Notes: generated by a model from the sequence alone, not told the origin. A DNA stretch of 64,000 nucleotides from Kibdelosporangium banguiense (GCF_017876405.1 NZ_JAGINW010000001.1:2679203-2743202), one strand, 5' to 3'. Positions 52,511 to 61,838 are shown, numbered from the stretch's first letter. Numbers and translations are program-made.

Positions 52511-53374
52511 ATGAGGATCAGGCCCCTCTTGGTCGCCGCCGCGGTGACGACGACCATGTTCGCCGTCGCCACACCGGCGCTGGCCGACGAGAACATCGAA
52601 GTAACCGGAACGGTGGCACCGGCCGAGGTTCAGCCGGGTGACACGTTCACGATCACCGAGACGGTGCAGAACCACGCCTTCTTCAGTGTCATCGGCCCGA
52701 CCGTCATCGCGCTCAGCACGCCCGAAGGCCTGGCCTCGTTCGCCGACATGATCAGCTGCTCGGGTCAGGCCGGTGTTACCTGTGCCACAGTGGACGGTCC
52801 GAACGGGCCGGTCGGGTACAAGGCGATCCTGCCGGTTGCCATTGGTGGCCACGAAACGCACACCGTCTCGTTCACGTTGCGCGTCAAGCCGGACGCTGTA
52901 AGCGCGGTGCACACCATCCAGGGCCAGATGTGGGGCAGCAACTACGGTGTCGTCCCGGAGAACATCGGCACGCTGACAGTGGTCGCCGAGGCGGACGTGG
53001 CCGTCGGGCTGACCGCGACGCCGAAGCTCGGCTTGCTGGTGCCACGAATCGACATGACTGTGAAGGTCACCAACAACGGCCCGGGCAAGTTGCGTTCCGC
53101 CGAGGTCAAGGGCGCGATGACCCAGGGCCTGCAGGCGAACGCGGGCAGCAAGTGCACCGGCGGTGCGCAGCCGGTGTGCACGTTCGGCGAGCTCGCGCCC
53201 GGTGCCAGCACCACCGGGACGTACTCGGTCCCGATCGGACTGCTCTACATCGGACTGCCGTTCCAGTTCAGCGCGACCAGGACCGCTTCGAGCCCGAACG
53301 ATCCCAACAGTGCCAACAACTCCGCGGCCACCAGCTGCCGGGTGGTCTCTCTTCTGCTTGTGAGCTGCGGCTGA
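52511..53374 (+). CDS. Secreted protein with two Ig/DUF11-like domains
   Basis: 287 residues with a Sec signal peptide (MRIRPLLVAAAVTTTMFAVA, cleavage after ALA). The mature part has two beta-rich domains. The first begins EVTGTVAPAEVQPGDTFTIT. The second is a DUF11-like module (RIDMTVKVTNNGPGKL, GELAPGASTTGTYSV, NDPNSANNSAATS). Six cysteines suggest disulfides. No enzyme motif was seen. It follows the glycosylphosphotransferase by 13 nt (GGGAG before the ATG), so it is made with the polysaccharide machinery and may coat or anchor the polymer (inference). Confidence 0.8.
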   Translation: MRIRPLLVAAAVTTTMFAVATPALADENIEVTGTVAPAEVQPGDTFTITETVQNHAFFSVIGPTVIALSTPEGLASFADMISCSGQAGVTCATVDGPNGPVGYKAILPVAIGGHETHTVSFTLRVKPDAVSAVHTIQGQMWGSNYGVVPENIGTLTVVAEADVAVGLTATPKLGLLVPRIDMTVKVTNNGPGKLRSAEVKGAMTQGLQANAGSKCTGGAQPVCTFGELAPGASTTGTYSVPIGLLYIGLPFQFSATRTASSPNDPNSANNSAATSCRVVSLLLVSCG

Positions 53375-53417
53375 GCGCACCGCAGCGAAGGTGCCCCGTG
53401 GAGCGGGGGCATCCGGT

Positions 53418-53446
53418 GAACCGGTCAGGAACCTCCTGGCCGGTTC
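53418..53446 (+). terminator. Hairpin after the secreted-protein gene
   Basis: GAACCGGTCAGGA (53418-53430) pairs with TCCTGGCCGGTTC (53434-53446), a 13-bp stem with one G-T pair and a 3-nt loop, 44 nt after the stop. A smaller GC hairpin (TGCCCC/GGGGCA, 53392-53411) precedes it. No clear T tract, but position and strength fit a terminator or attenuator between two secreted-protein genes. Confidence 0.6.
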
Positions 53447-53469
53447 GCCATATTCAGGCCACTTTTCGG

Positions 53470-53517
53470 TCCAGTTGTATTCACACGAATCCAGTTGGTA
53501 ACCTGAAAGGCGTTACC
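53470..53517 (+). promoter_or_regulatory. Repeat-containing upstream region of the DUF4082 protein gene
   Basis: TCCAGTTG occurs at 53470 and 53490, exactly 20 bp apart (two helical turns). It is followed by an inverted repeat GGTAAC-N9-GTTACC (53497-53517). Together these look like operator sites in front of the gene at 53638. The binding factor is unknown. Confidence 0.4.
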
Positions 53518-53637
53518 GGATAGTGATCACCTTTTTGGGTAGCCTCCCCCGAAAGTCGTAACATCAACTGAGCGAACGCCGACATTTTCAGCGACGACAG
53601 GGGCTAAAAAGCGGTTGCGGGGCTGGAAGGCGGAGTG

Positions 53638-56600
53638 ATGCGCGGTCTGCGTTTTGGGTTCATACGGTCGAGGCGAAGAATCGCCCAGCTCACGGCGGTC
53701 GCACTGGCGGTCGCCAATATCACCGTGCTGGGCATGGTGCCCAGTTCGGTGGCGGCCACGCCGGCCCCCTGTGACGCCCCTGTCAACAAGGTGGCCTGCG
53801 AGAACACCAAACCGGTCCCCGCCGACCAGGCCGACGAGTGGATGGTCAGCTCGATCGACGACTCGGTGGTGGGGTTCACCGACAACATCAGTTACGCACC
53901 CGGTGAGACCGTCAATTTCAAGGTCAAGACGGACGCCAGCCAATATTGGATCGATATTTACCGGCTCGGTTTTTACGGTGGTAAAGGCGCACGGCGGATC
54001 GCCAAGGACATTACCCGCGTATCCCCGCCGACGCAGCCGGCGTGTTATGAAGATCAACCGGCCAACCCCGCCAATGATGTCGGAATTGTCGACTGTGGCA
54101 ACTGGGCCACGACGTCGACATACACATTGCCGGCCGACTCGGTGTCCGGTGTCTATTACGCCGTTCTGCGCCGGGTGTACCCGGACGATTCGATCGGTGA
54201 GAGCGACATCGTGTTCGTCGTGCGCGACGACACCAGCCACTCCGACATCTTCTTCCAGACCTCGGACTCCACCTGGCAGGCCTACAACACCTACGGCAAC
54301 CGCACGGGCTACCCCAAGGGCAACAGCCTCTACACCGGGCAGGGCCCGGGCAACGGCGGTTCGGCCTACAAGGTCAGCTACAACCGGCCGATCATCGGCA
54401 GCGAGAAGGAGAACTTCCTTTTCAACGCCGAGTACCCGATGCTGAGATGGCTTGAGGCCAACGGTTACGACACCAGCTACACCACCAATGTGGACAGTGC
54501 GCGGCGTGGCAACCTGATCCAGAACCACAAGGTCTTCATGCCGGTCGGGCACGACGAGTACTGGTCCAACGAGCAGCGCAACAACGTCGAGGCGGCCCGT
54601 GCGGCCGGCGTGAACATGGCGTTCATGACCGGCAACGAGGTCTTCTGGAAGACCCGCTGGGAGCCGAGCGTCGCCGGTCCGACGACCAACTGGCGAACTG
54701 TGGTGTGCTACAAGGAGACCAAGCCCAACCAGGTCGACCCGAGCACGACCGAGTGGACCGGCACCTGGCGGGACGCCCGCCAGAGTCCGCCCAAGGACGG
54801 CGGCAGACCGGAAAATGCGTTGCTGGGCCAGATCTTCACGGTCAACGGCATGCGCGAGGACCAGTTGAACGTGCCCGCCGCGTACACCCAGATGCGGCTG
54901 TGGCGCAATACCGTCGCGCCTCCGGGAAGCGGCCCCGGATATGTCTTCCAGACCGGGACCCTGGGTTATGAATGGGACTCCGTGGAGGAGAACGGCTTCC
55001 AGCCGCCGGGTGTGGCGCAGCTTTCCCGGACCACGGTGGAAATGAACGCCCCGGGCGACACATACGTCCTGCAGAACGAAGGTGACGTGTACGGCCCGGG
55101 GACCAAGACACACGCTTTGACGCTGTACAGATACCAGCCCAGCGGCGCGCTCGTCTTCGGCGCGGGCACGATCCAGTGGTCGTGGGGCCTGGACGACAAG
55201 CACATCCGGTCGGAAGTGCCCACATCGGACCAACGGATCAAACAGGCGACCGCGAACTTGTTGGCGGACATGGACAACGTCCAGCCACGCACACCGCAAG
55301 GCCTGATCGCCGCGACGCCGAGCACGGACACGACCGCGCCTTCGATCACGATCGGCACGACGCCGTCGCCCGTCGTCGGTACGGCGTACACGTTCTCCGG
55401 CACGGTGTCCGACTCCGGCGGCAGGGTCAGCGGTGTCGAGGTCTCGGTCGACGGGACCACCTGGCACGCGGCCAACTGGCAGGCCGGTTCGAGCAGCTGG
55501 AACTACACGTTCACACCCTCGGCCTCCGGCCAGCGCACGCTCAAGCTCCGCGCGGTGGACGACTCGGCGAACCTGTCCGGCGAGGTCACCCGCACTGTCA
55601 CAGTGAACCCCCGGTCGTGCCCATGCAGTATCTGGAACGACAGCATGGTTCCGGGCGTGCCTGACTCCGGCGACGCGACAGCGCTCGAGCTCGGTGTGAA
55701 GTTCCAGGCCGCGTCCAACGGCTACATCCGTGGCGTCAAGTTCTACAAGGGCGTCGGCAACACCGGTTCGCACACCGGCTCGCTGTGGGACACCAACGGC
55801 AACCTGCTGGCCACGGGCACATTCCAGAACGAGACCGCACTGGGCTGGCAGACGCTGACGTTCCCGATGTCGGTCCCGGTCAATTCCGGCACCACGTACA
55901 TCGCCTCGTACCACACCAATACCGGGCACTACTCGGCCGACGCGAACTACTTCGCGAACTCGCCGACCGGCCTGGAACCGTTGACCGCGTCGCAGAGCAC
56001 GGCCAACAACCCGAACGGTGTGTACAAGGTCGGTACGTCCGGCTTCCCGGACCGCAGCTTCGGCAACGCGAACTACTGGGTCGACGTCGTCTACGGCTAC
56101 GACCCCGGACCTGACCTCCGTGCGCCGCTGGTGGCGTCGACCAACCCGGTCAGCAACGGCGGCAGTGTCGGCCTGACCGCGACGCCGAAGATCACCTTCG
56201 ACGAGCAGATCGCGCCTGCCTCGCTGCAGTTCAGTGTGAGCGGCCCGAGTGGCAACGTGCCTGGCACGTACGCCCTGTCCGCCGACGGCAAGACCGCGAC
56301 CTTCACGCCGAGCCAGCAGTGGACCGCGGGCACGACGTTCACGGCCTCGGTCAGGGCATCCGACAACGCCGGCAACTCGATCCCAAGTCCGCCTTACACA
56401 TGGTCGTTCACCACGGGTAACCCGAGACCGGCCACGTGTCCGTGCACCGTCTGGGACGACTTCGCAACGCCGGTCGAGGCAGCCGCGAACGACCCGTCCG
56501 CGGTGGAACTCGGTACCAAGGTCCGCTTCGACAGCCGCGGCACCGTGCACGGCATCCGGTTCTACAAGGGCCCTGGCAACACCGGCACGCACACCGGCTC

Positions 56601-57735
56601 GCTGTGGAGCTCGACCGGGACCAGACTGGCGACCGGCACGTTCAACAATGAGACCGGTGGCGGCTGGCAGACACTGATGTTCAACACGCCAGTGACTGTC
56701 CAATCCGGAACGACCTACGTCGTGTCGTACTACGCGCCGAACGGTCGTTACTCGGTCACCGGTGGCTACTTCAACGGTGTGGGTGCGGACTACGGCTCGA
56801 TGCACGCGCTGGCCAGCGGTGTCGACGGCAGCAACGGCGTGTACCGCTACGGTTCCGGCGGTGGATTCCCGACCAGCTCGTACGGCAACACCAACTACTG
56901 GGTCGACGTGCTCTGGCAGGCAGGCGCCAACGGCGACAGCACGCCGCCGACGGTCGTCAGCACGAATCCGCCGAACGCCGGCACGGGTGCCTCACTCACG
57001 GCTCCGATCAGCGTGACGTACAACGAACCTGTCGACCTGCCGACAGCGCAGTTCACCCTCAAGGACTCGGGTGGCACGAAGCTGAACGGCACGCTGTCGT
57101 TGTCCGCGGACCAGAAGACGGTCTCGTGGACCCCGGCGGCGCGGTTCACCGCGGGCGCGACGTACACGGGCAGCATCAAGATCGCTGACGTGAACGGCAA
57201 CATCACGCCGACGGCGACCACCTGGTCGTTCACCACCACGACAACGCAAACCTGTCCGTGCAGCCTGTTCAGCGACGCGACAGTGCCGACAGTCCAGGCC
57301 GAGAACGACCCGGGCAACTACGAGCTCGGCGTCCGGTTCAGCACCTCGGCCAACGGCTTCGTCACCGGAGTGAAGTTCTACAAGGGGACGGGCAACTCGG
57401 GCACGCACACCGGGACACTGTGGACGAACACAGGTGTGCAGCTGGCGACAGGGACGTTCACAGGAGAGACGGCGACAGGCTGGCAGACGCTGACCTTCAG
57501 CACGCCGGTCGCTGTCGAGGCCGGACAGACCTACGTGGCCTCCTATACCGCGCCCAACGGCAGGTACGCCGCAGACGGTGGTTACTTCAACCGGACCGCG
57601 GTGACCAGCACCCCGCTCAGCGCACCGCTGACCGGGCCGGGCTCGGCCAACGGTGTCTACAAGGTCGGTCCGGGCTTCCCGGAGTCGACGTTCCAGGGCG
57701 GCAACTACTGGGTGGACGTGGTCTTTCAGCCATGA
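53638..57735 (+). CDS. Secreted N,N-dimethylformamidase-beta-like protein with three DUF4082 repeats
   Basis: About 1365 residues with a signal peptide (basic start, LTAVALAVANITVLGMV). Residues about 60-555 resemble the large subunit of N,N-dimethylformamidase (YRLGFYGGKGARRI, FFQTSDSTWQAYNTYGN, YDTSYTTNVD, GHDEYWSNEQR, TGNEVFWKTRW). Then come an Ig-like domain and three DUF4082-type units, each opening with a Cys-Pro-Cys (residues about 661, 935, 1207) and containing GxKFYKGxGNxGxHTGxLW. Two SbsA-type Ig-like domains separate them. No small subunit is nearby, so a true formamidase is unlikely. An extracellular polymer-acting role is inferred. ATG 53638 with GGCGGAG upstream is preferred to GTG 53635. 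The stop overlaps the next start. Confidence 0.88.
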   Translation: MRGLRFGFIRSRRRIAQLTAVALAVANITVLGMVPSSVAATPAPCDAPVNKVACENTKPVPADQADEWMVSSIDDSVVGFTDNISYAPGETVNFKVKTDASQYWIDIYRLGFYGGKGARRIAKDITRVSPPTQPACYEDQPANPANDVGIVDCGNWATTSTYTLPADSVSGVYYAVLRRVYPDDSIGESDIVFVVRDDTSHSDIFFQTSDSTWQAYNTYGNRTGYPKGNSLYTGQGPGNGGSAYKVSYNRPIIGSEKENFLFNAEYPMLRWLEANGYDTSYTTNVDSARRGNLIQNHKVFMPVGHDEYWSNEQRNNVEAARAAGVNMAFMTGNEVFWKTRWEPSVAGPTTNWRTVVCYKETKPNQVDPSTTEWTGTWRDARQSPPKDGGRPENALLGQIFTVNGMREDQLNVPAAYTQMRLWRNTVAPPGSGPGYVFQTGTLGYEWDSVEENGFQPPGVAQLSRTTVEMNAPGDTYVLQNEGDVYGPGTKTHALTLYRYQPSGALVFGAGTIQWSWGLDDKHIRSEVPTSDQRIKQATANLLADMDNVQPRTPQGLIAATPSTDTTAPSITIGTTPSPVVGTAYTFSGTVSDSGGRVSGVEVSVDGTTWHAANWQAGSSSWNYTFTPSASGQRTLKLRAVDDSANLSGEVTRTVTVNPRSCPCSIWNDSMVPGVPDSGDATALELGVKFQAASNGYIRGVKFYKGVGNTGSHTGSLWDTNGNLLATGTFQNETALGWQTLTFPMSVPVNSGTTYIASYHTNTGHYSADANYFANSPTGLEPLTASQSTANNPNGVYKVGTSGFPDRSFGNANYWVDVVYGYDPGPDLRAPLVASTNPVSNGGSVGLTATPKITFDEQIAPASLQFSVSGPSGNVPGTYALSADGKTATFTPSQQWTAGTTFTASVRASDNAGNSIPSPPYTWSFTTGNPRPATCPCTVWDDFATPVEAAANDPSAVELGTKVRFDSRGTVHGIRFYKGPGNTGTHTGSLWSSTGTRLATGTFNNETGGGWQTLMFNTPVTVQSGTTYVVSYYAPNGRYSVTGGYFNGVGADYGSMHALASGVDGSNGVYRYGSGGGFPTSSYGNTNYWVDVLWQAGANGDSTPPTVVSTNPPNAGTGASLTAPISVTYNEPVDLPTAQFTLKDSGGTKLNGTLSLSADQKTVSWTPAARFTAGATYTGSIKIADVNGNITPTATTWSFTTTTTQTCPCSLFSDATVPTVQAENDPGNYELGVRFSTSANGFVTGVKFYKGTGNSGTHTGTLWTNTGVQLATGTFTGETATGWQTLTFSTPVAVEAGQTYVASYTAPNGRYAADGGYFNRTAVTSTPLSAPLTGPGSANGVYKVGPGFPESTFQGGNYWVDVVFQP

Positions 57736-58874
57736 GGCCGCTGGTGGTGGTCGCGTCCGGAGTGACGTGGGACGGGGTCAAGGGCTCGGAGAGGCAACTC
57801 GCCGAGTCCCTGGCCCGGCACACAGACATCCTGTGGGTGGACCCGCCGGTGTCACCAGTGACACCGGCGCGGTTCCGGGGCAAGTCGGGACGGATGTGGC
57901 GACCGCTGTTGCGGTCGGCTGCACCGAGGATCGCCCGGCTCACCCCGGTCGGCCCACCCGGCTGGACGCGGCCGGGTGTCCGCGAGTTCACCTGGCCGAT
58001 CGTCCGGGCACAGATCGCCTGGGCGCTACGGAAAGCCCGGCGCCGGCCGGCCGTCTTCATCGCGTGCACACAGCACGACCTGCTCGGGCGTTGGGGCGAG
58101 CAGGTCGTGGACGTGTTGTACGGCACTGACGACTGGGTCGCCGGTGCGTCGCTGATGAACCAGGACGCGAATTTCGTCCTGCGTGAGGAACGAAAGGCGA
58201 TCGCACGCGCCGACCTTGTCCTCGCGGTGGGGCCGGAACTGGCCGATCGCTGGCAGGAGCTTGGTGCGCAACCGGTCGTGTTCCCCAACGGCTGTGATCC
58301 CGAGGCCTACCAGGCGGTCGCCGATCCAGGACCGGTGCCCGGCGGGTTCCCCAACCGGGTTGCCGGGCTGATCGGCCAGCTCAGCGACCGGATCGACATC
58401 GAGCTGCTGGAGTCGGTGGCCGACAGCGGGATCGGGCTGCTGCTGGTCGGCCCGCGGGAACCGGGCTGGCAGCCGGGCCGGGCGGACGCGTTGCTCAAAA
58501 GGCCGAATGTGCACTATGTCGGCGCCGTCCCGTTCGAGGAACTGCCGCAATGGTTCGCGCGGATCGACGTCGGCCTGACGCCGTACGCGGACACAGTGTT
58601 CAACCGGGCCTCCTTTCCGCTCAAGACATTGGAGTACCTTGCCGCCGGGCTTCCGGTCGTCAGCACGGATCTGCCCGCGAGCAGACGGCTGGCCGAGGAG
58701 AGCAGCGGCATCCAGCTGGCCGGCGACCGCCGGGCTTTTGCTGACGCCGTCGTGAAAGCAGCCATCGACAAGGCGGAACCGGACGTGGTCGCGCAGCGAC
58801 GTTCCGTTGCGGCAAGGCATTCCTGGGCCGCGCGCGCGGAAACTTTCACCCGACTGGCGGGTTTGTCGGCATGA
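57732..58874 (+). CDS. Glycosyltransferase (GT-B, GT4-like)
   Basis: A 380-residue glycosyltransferase. The N-terminal half has VASGVTWDGVKGSERQLAES, LWVDPPVSP and VLYGTDDWVAGASLM. The donor half has VFPNGCDPEAYQAV, GLIGQLSDRIDIELLESV, VHYVGAVPFEELPQWFARID and FPLKTLEYLAAGLPVVSTDL. This resembles teichuronic/spore-coat type transferases. ATG 57732 overlaps the stop of the secreted DUF4082 protein (ATGA), an unexpected coupling of a secreted protein with a cytoplasmic enzyme, which supports a shared pathway. Confidence 0.92.
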   Translation: MRPLVVVASGVTWDGVKGSERQLAESLARHTDILWVDPPVSPVTPARFRGKSGRMWRPLLRSAAPRIARLTPVGPPGWTRPGVREFTWPIVRAQIAWALRKARRRPAVFIACTQHDLLGRWGEQVVDVLYGTDDWVAGASLMNQDANFVLREERKAIARADLVLAVGPELADRWQELGAQPVVFPNGCDPEAYQAVADPGPVPGGFPNRVAGLIGQLSDRIDIELLESVADSGIGLLLVGPREPGWQPGRADALLKRPNVHYVGAVPFEELPQWFARIDVGLTPYADTVFNRASFPLKTLEYLAAGLPVVSTDLPASRRLAEESSGIQLAGDRRAFADAVVKAAIDKAEPDVVAQRRSVAARHSWAARAETFTRLAGLSA

Positions 58875-59173
58875 GTGGTAAGAAACCGTGCCACCACAGC
58901 GATGGTGTGAGCGTGGCTCCTCTACTGCTGCTCGGCGCAGGCGATCGCGCGAAGGCCGCGCTGACGGCTGTTCGCGAGCGTCCTTACGTATGGATTCCGG
59001 TCGGCGTGCTGGACGACGATCCTGCCCTGCACGGCCAGGACGTCGACGGTGTGCCGGTGCTCGGCCCGGTCGACCTGGTGTACGAGTTGCCGGAAGCCGG
59101 CCTTGTCGCGTGCGATCCCAGTCTGCGGGAGCGGGTCTTCCTGCCCGCCGAGCGCTGGGTGACCCTGCGATGA
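58871..59173 (+). CDS. Short stand-alone CoA-binding-like domain (CapD/PglD N-terminal type)
   Basis: 100 residues: LLLLGAGDRAKAALTAVRER, VWIPVGVLDDDPALHGQDV, DGVPVLGPVDLVYELPEAGL. This is the Rossmann-like N-terminal domain that normally precedes the epimerase/dehydratase domain of CapD/WbpM or the acetyltransferase domain of PglD. Here it stops after one domain, with an ATGA overlap to the next gene, so it is translated as part of the operon. It may be a regulatory or scaffold domain, or the leftover of a truncated enzyme. Confidence 0.6.
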   Translation: MSGKKPCHHSDGVSVAPLLLLGAGDRAKAALTAVRERPYVWIPVGVLDDDPALHGQDVDGVPVLGPVDLVYELPEAGLVACDPSLRERVFLPAERWVTLR

Positions 59174-60405
59174 GGATTCTGGTCTACCCGCACGCGATGG
59201 AGATCGGCGGCTCGCAGCTCAACGCGATCCAGCTGGCCGGTGCCGTACGCGACCGCGGGCATGAAGTGATCGTTCTCTCCGAGCCGGGCCCGCTGGTCGA
59301 GCGGGTCCGCGACCTGGGCCTGGAACACCTGGAGATCCCGCTCAGCCGTCGCCGGCCGTCGCCGGAGGTCCTCGCGACCCTGGCCCGGACGGTCCACAAG
59401 CGACAGATCAACGTCGTGCACGGCTACGAGTGGCCACCGGTGATCGAGGCCTTCTTCGGGCCGGGGCTACGGTGGCGCACACCGGTCGTCGGGACCGTGA
59501 TGTCCATGTCGGTAGTCCCGTTCTTTCCCCGCACAGTGCCGCTGGTCGTGGGCACTGAGGCGATCCGCGAGGCCGCCCTGCGGGCGGGCCACCAGCGGGT
59601 GACGCTGTTGGAGCCGCCGGTGGACACCGAGACGGACCACCCTTCGGTGGACGGCTCGCAGTTCCGCCGGCGGCACGGCATCCCGTCCGACGAGGTGCTC
59701 GTCGCGATGATCTGCCGCCTAGTGCCCGAGCTGAAGCTGGAAGGCCTGCTGATGGCGTGCGACGCAGTCGGCGAGCTGGCGGCAGCCGGGCACAAGGTTC
59801 AGCTCGTCCTGGTCGGTGACGGCCGCTCGCGGGAAGAGATCGAGGAGCGGGCTGCGAAGGCGAACGCCCAGGCAGGCCGCACAGTGGTACGGCTGACAGG
59901 TGAGGTCGCCGACCCACGTCCGGCGTACGCAGCCGCTGACGTGATCGTCGGTCAGGGCGGTTCGGCCTTGCGCGGCATGGCTTTCGGCAAGCCGCTCGTG
60001 GTGGTCGGCGAGCAGGGCTTCAGCTCGCTGCTGACGCCTGACACCGCACCGCTTTTCCTGCAACAAGGCTGGTACGGCCTGGGCGGCGACGGTGTTTCCG
60101 ATCTGCGGAGCCATCTGGAGCAGCTGCTGAACTCCCGGGACCGGCGGGGTTCGCTGGGCGAGTTCGCCCGCCGGCTGGTCGTCGAGCGGTTCGCGTTGAC
60201 CCGGGCCGCGAAGGTCCAGGAGGACGAGTACCTGCTCGCCTTCCGCAACCGGCCCGCCGTCGCGTCGGTCGCGACCGAGCTTGTCCGGTCCGGAGGTGGC
60301 GTACTGGCCACCAAGGTCCGCACCAAATACCAGAGGTGGCGTGGCACGGTCGCGACCGATGACGCCAACGCCCGGCCGATCGTGGTGTCACATGGAAAGG
60401 CATGA
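59170..60405 (+). CDS. GT4 family glycosyltransferase
   Basis: A 411-residue GT-B enzyme: YPHAMEIGGSQLNAIQLAGA (acceptor loop), VHGYEWPPVIEAFF, MICRLVPELKLEGLLMACDA, LVLVGDGRSREEIEE, VRLTGEVADPRPAYAAADVI and GQGGSALRGMAFGKPLVVVG in place of the usual E-x7-E. ATG 59170 overlaps the previous stop (ATGA). The C-terminal 50 residues are a basic extension (VRTKYQRWRG) that may bind the membrane. Confidence 0.92.
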   Translation: MRILVYPHAMEIGGSQLNAIQLAGAVRDRGHEVIVLSEPGPLVERVRDLGLEHLEIPLSRRRPSPEVLATLARTVHKRQINVVHGYEWPPVIEAFFGPGLRWRTPVVGTVMSMSVVPFFPRTVPLVVGTEAIREAALRAGHQRVTLLEPPVDTETDHPSVDGSQFRRRHGIPSDEVLVAMICRLVPELKLEGLLMACDAVGELAAAGHKVQLVLVGDGRSREEIEERAAKANAQAGRTVVRLTGEVADPRPAYAAADVIVGQGGSALRGMAFGKPLVVVGEQGFSSLLTPDTAPLFLQQGWYGLGGDGVSDLRSHLEQLLNSRDRRGSLGEFARRLVVERFALTRAAKVQEDEYLLAFRNRPAVASVATELVRSGGGVLATKVRTKYQRWRGTVATDDANARPIVVSHGKA

Positions 60406-60412
60406 GGGGAAC

Positions 60413-61240
60413 ATGACCACTTTGAACTGGCGGGATCGCGCGAAGACCGTCCGGGACAGGGGCGAGGACGCCGTCACGAAGGTGACCCACATGCCGCCGC
60501 GCCGAATCCGCGGCGACATCTCCCCACTCTGGCTGGACTACAAGAAGACCGGCCAGGACCAGGTCGACTTCCTGCGTGAGCTCTGCGGCCTGCAGCACGA
60601 CCACCACGTGCTGGACATCGGTTGTGGCGTCGGCCGGCTCGCGCAGCCGCTGACCACAGTGCTCAGCAAGCGCGGCCAGTACGACGGTTTCGACGTGATG
60701 CCGTACATGATCGACTGGTGCAGGCGCAACATCACCTCGGCCCACCCGAACTTCCGCTTCACGCACGCCGACGTGCAGACCTCGATCGGCCACGACACCG
60801 GAATCGACGCGGCCGACTACGTCTTCCCGTACGACGACGCGACATTCGATCTCGCGTACGCCGGATCGCTGTTCACACACCTGACCCCGGCCGCGGCGTC
60901 GAACTACATGACCCAGGTCGCCCGGGTGCTCAAGCCCGGTGGCGTGTTCGTCTCGACGTGGAACATGTACAACTCCGAGTCCGAGAAGATCCTGCCCGGC
61001 CGCAGCCTGCGTCAGGCCTGGCCGCACGACCAGGGTGAGCACAAGCTCAAGGACGAGGAGCACCCGGAGTCCAATGTGGCCTTCGACGAGGTGTGGCTGC
61101 GCCCGCAGTACGCCAAGTCGGGCCTGCGGATCGTCGAGCCGGTCCGGCCGGACGCGACCTACTCGCCGCTGCGGGTGCCGCGCAACATCGCCGCCTCACA
61201 CCTCTGGTACACGACCACGATCATCGCCGTTGTGCCCTGA
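60413..61240 (+). CDS. SAM-dependent methyltransferase
   Basis: A 275-residue class-I methyltransferase: SAM motif HHVLDIGCGVGRLAQPL, YDGFDVMPYMIDWCRRNI, FDLAYAGSLFTHL and ARVLKPGGVFVSTWNMYN. ATG 60413 has GAGGGGA 3-4 nt before it. The frame is open upstream to 60281 but that overlaps the glycosyltransferase. Last gene of the rightward block, it may cap or decorate the glycan by O-methylation (inference). The stop overlaps the converging methyltransferase by 20 bp. Confidence 0.92.
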   Translation: MTTLNWRDRAKTVRDRGEDAVTKVTHMPPRRIRGDISPLWLDYKKTGQDQVDFLRELCGLQHDHHVLDIGCGVGRLAQPLTTVLSKRGQYDGFDVMPYMIDWCRRNITSAHPNFRFTHADVQTSIGHDTGIDAADYVFPYDDATFDLAYAGSLFTHLTPAAASNYMTQVARVLKPGGVFVSTWNMYNSESEKILPGRSLRQAWPHDQGEHKLKDEEHPESNVAFDEVWLRPQYAKSGLRIVEPVRPDATYSPLRVPRNIAASHLWYTTTIIAVVP

Positions 61241-61838
61241 GCACCTCGTCGTGCATGGACATGCCGTTGATCGTGCGAGGCCGGGCTTCTGAGACGACAA
61301 CAGTCCAGTCGCCCGGCTCGAGCACGGCCTCGACCTGCTGAGCCGTGTAGTACATGAACGGTGATTTCGGCCGTGTCTCAACAGTGTGCATGTCCTGCGG
61401 CGAATGCCCGACGATCAGCAAGGTCCCGCCCGGTGCGACCGCCGAGGCAAGCCGCCGGTGCAGCAGTTGGTTTCCATCCGGCGACTGCAGGTGGAAGAAA
61501 TGGGCCGTGACCAGGTCGAACTTCGTAGTCGGCGCGACCTCGGTGAGATCGGTGTGCAACCAGTCGACGGTGACGCCACGTTCCCGGGCGTGCTCAGCGG
61601 CCCGCGCGAGCGCCACCTTGGAGATATCCACGCCGGTGACCTGCCAGCCCTGCTCGGCCAGCCAGATCGCGTCGCTGCCCTCGCCGCTGCCGACATCGAG
61701 CGCCGACCCGGGTGTCAGCCCAGCCACTTCGGCCACCAGTTGGGCGTTCGGCTTGCCGCTCCAGATCCGCTCACTCTCGTTGTAGCGCCCGTCCCACCAG
61801 GCCTCGTCGAATACCACGTCCTCGTGTTCGTGTGTCAT
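61221..61838 (-). CDS. Class-I SAM methyltransferase (TehB/thiopurine-like)
   Basis: A 205-residue enzyme: FDEAWWDGRYNESERIWSGK, then SALDVGSGEGSDAIWLAEQG, WQVTGVDISKVALARAAEHA, FDLVTAHFFHL and APGGTLLIVGHSP. This is typical of small TehB-like detoxification methyltransferases common in actinomycetes. ATG 61838 (MTHEHED) is preferred over ATG 61895, whose extra residues look non-coding. It is probably not part of the polysaccharide pathway and is transcribed leftward alone. Confidence 0.9.
   Translation of the reverse strand: MTHEHEDVVFDEAWWDGRYNESERIWSGKPNAQLVAEVAGLTPGSALDVGSGEGSDAIWLAEQGWQVTGVDISKVALARAAEHARERGVTVDWLHTDLTEVAPTTKFDLVTAHFFHLQSPDGNQLLHRRLASAVAPGGTLLIVGHSPQDMHTVETRPKSPFMYYTAQQVEAVLEPGDWTVVVSEARPRTINGMSMHDEVLRAQRR

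Noticed and set aside
53527..56805. Minus-strand open frame of 1092 codons opposite the DUF4082 protein gene
   Set aside because: No recognisable motif, and the plus strand encodes clear domains with a signal peptide and coupled neighbours.
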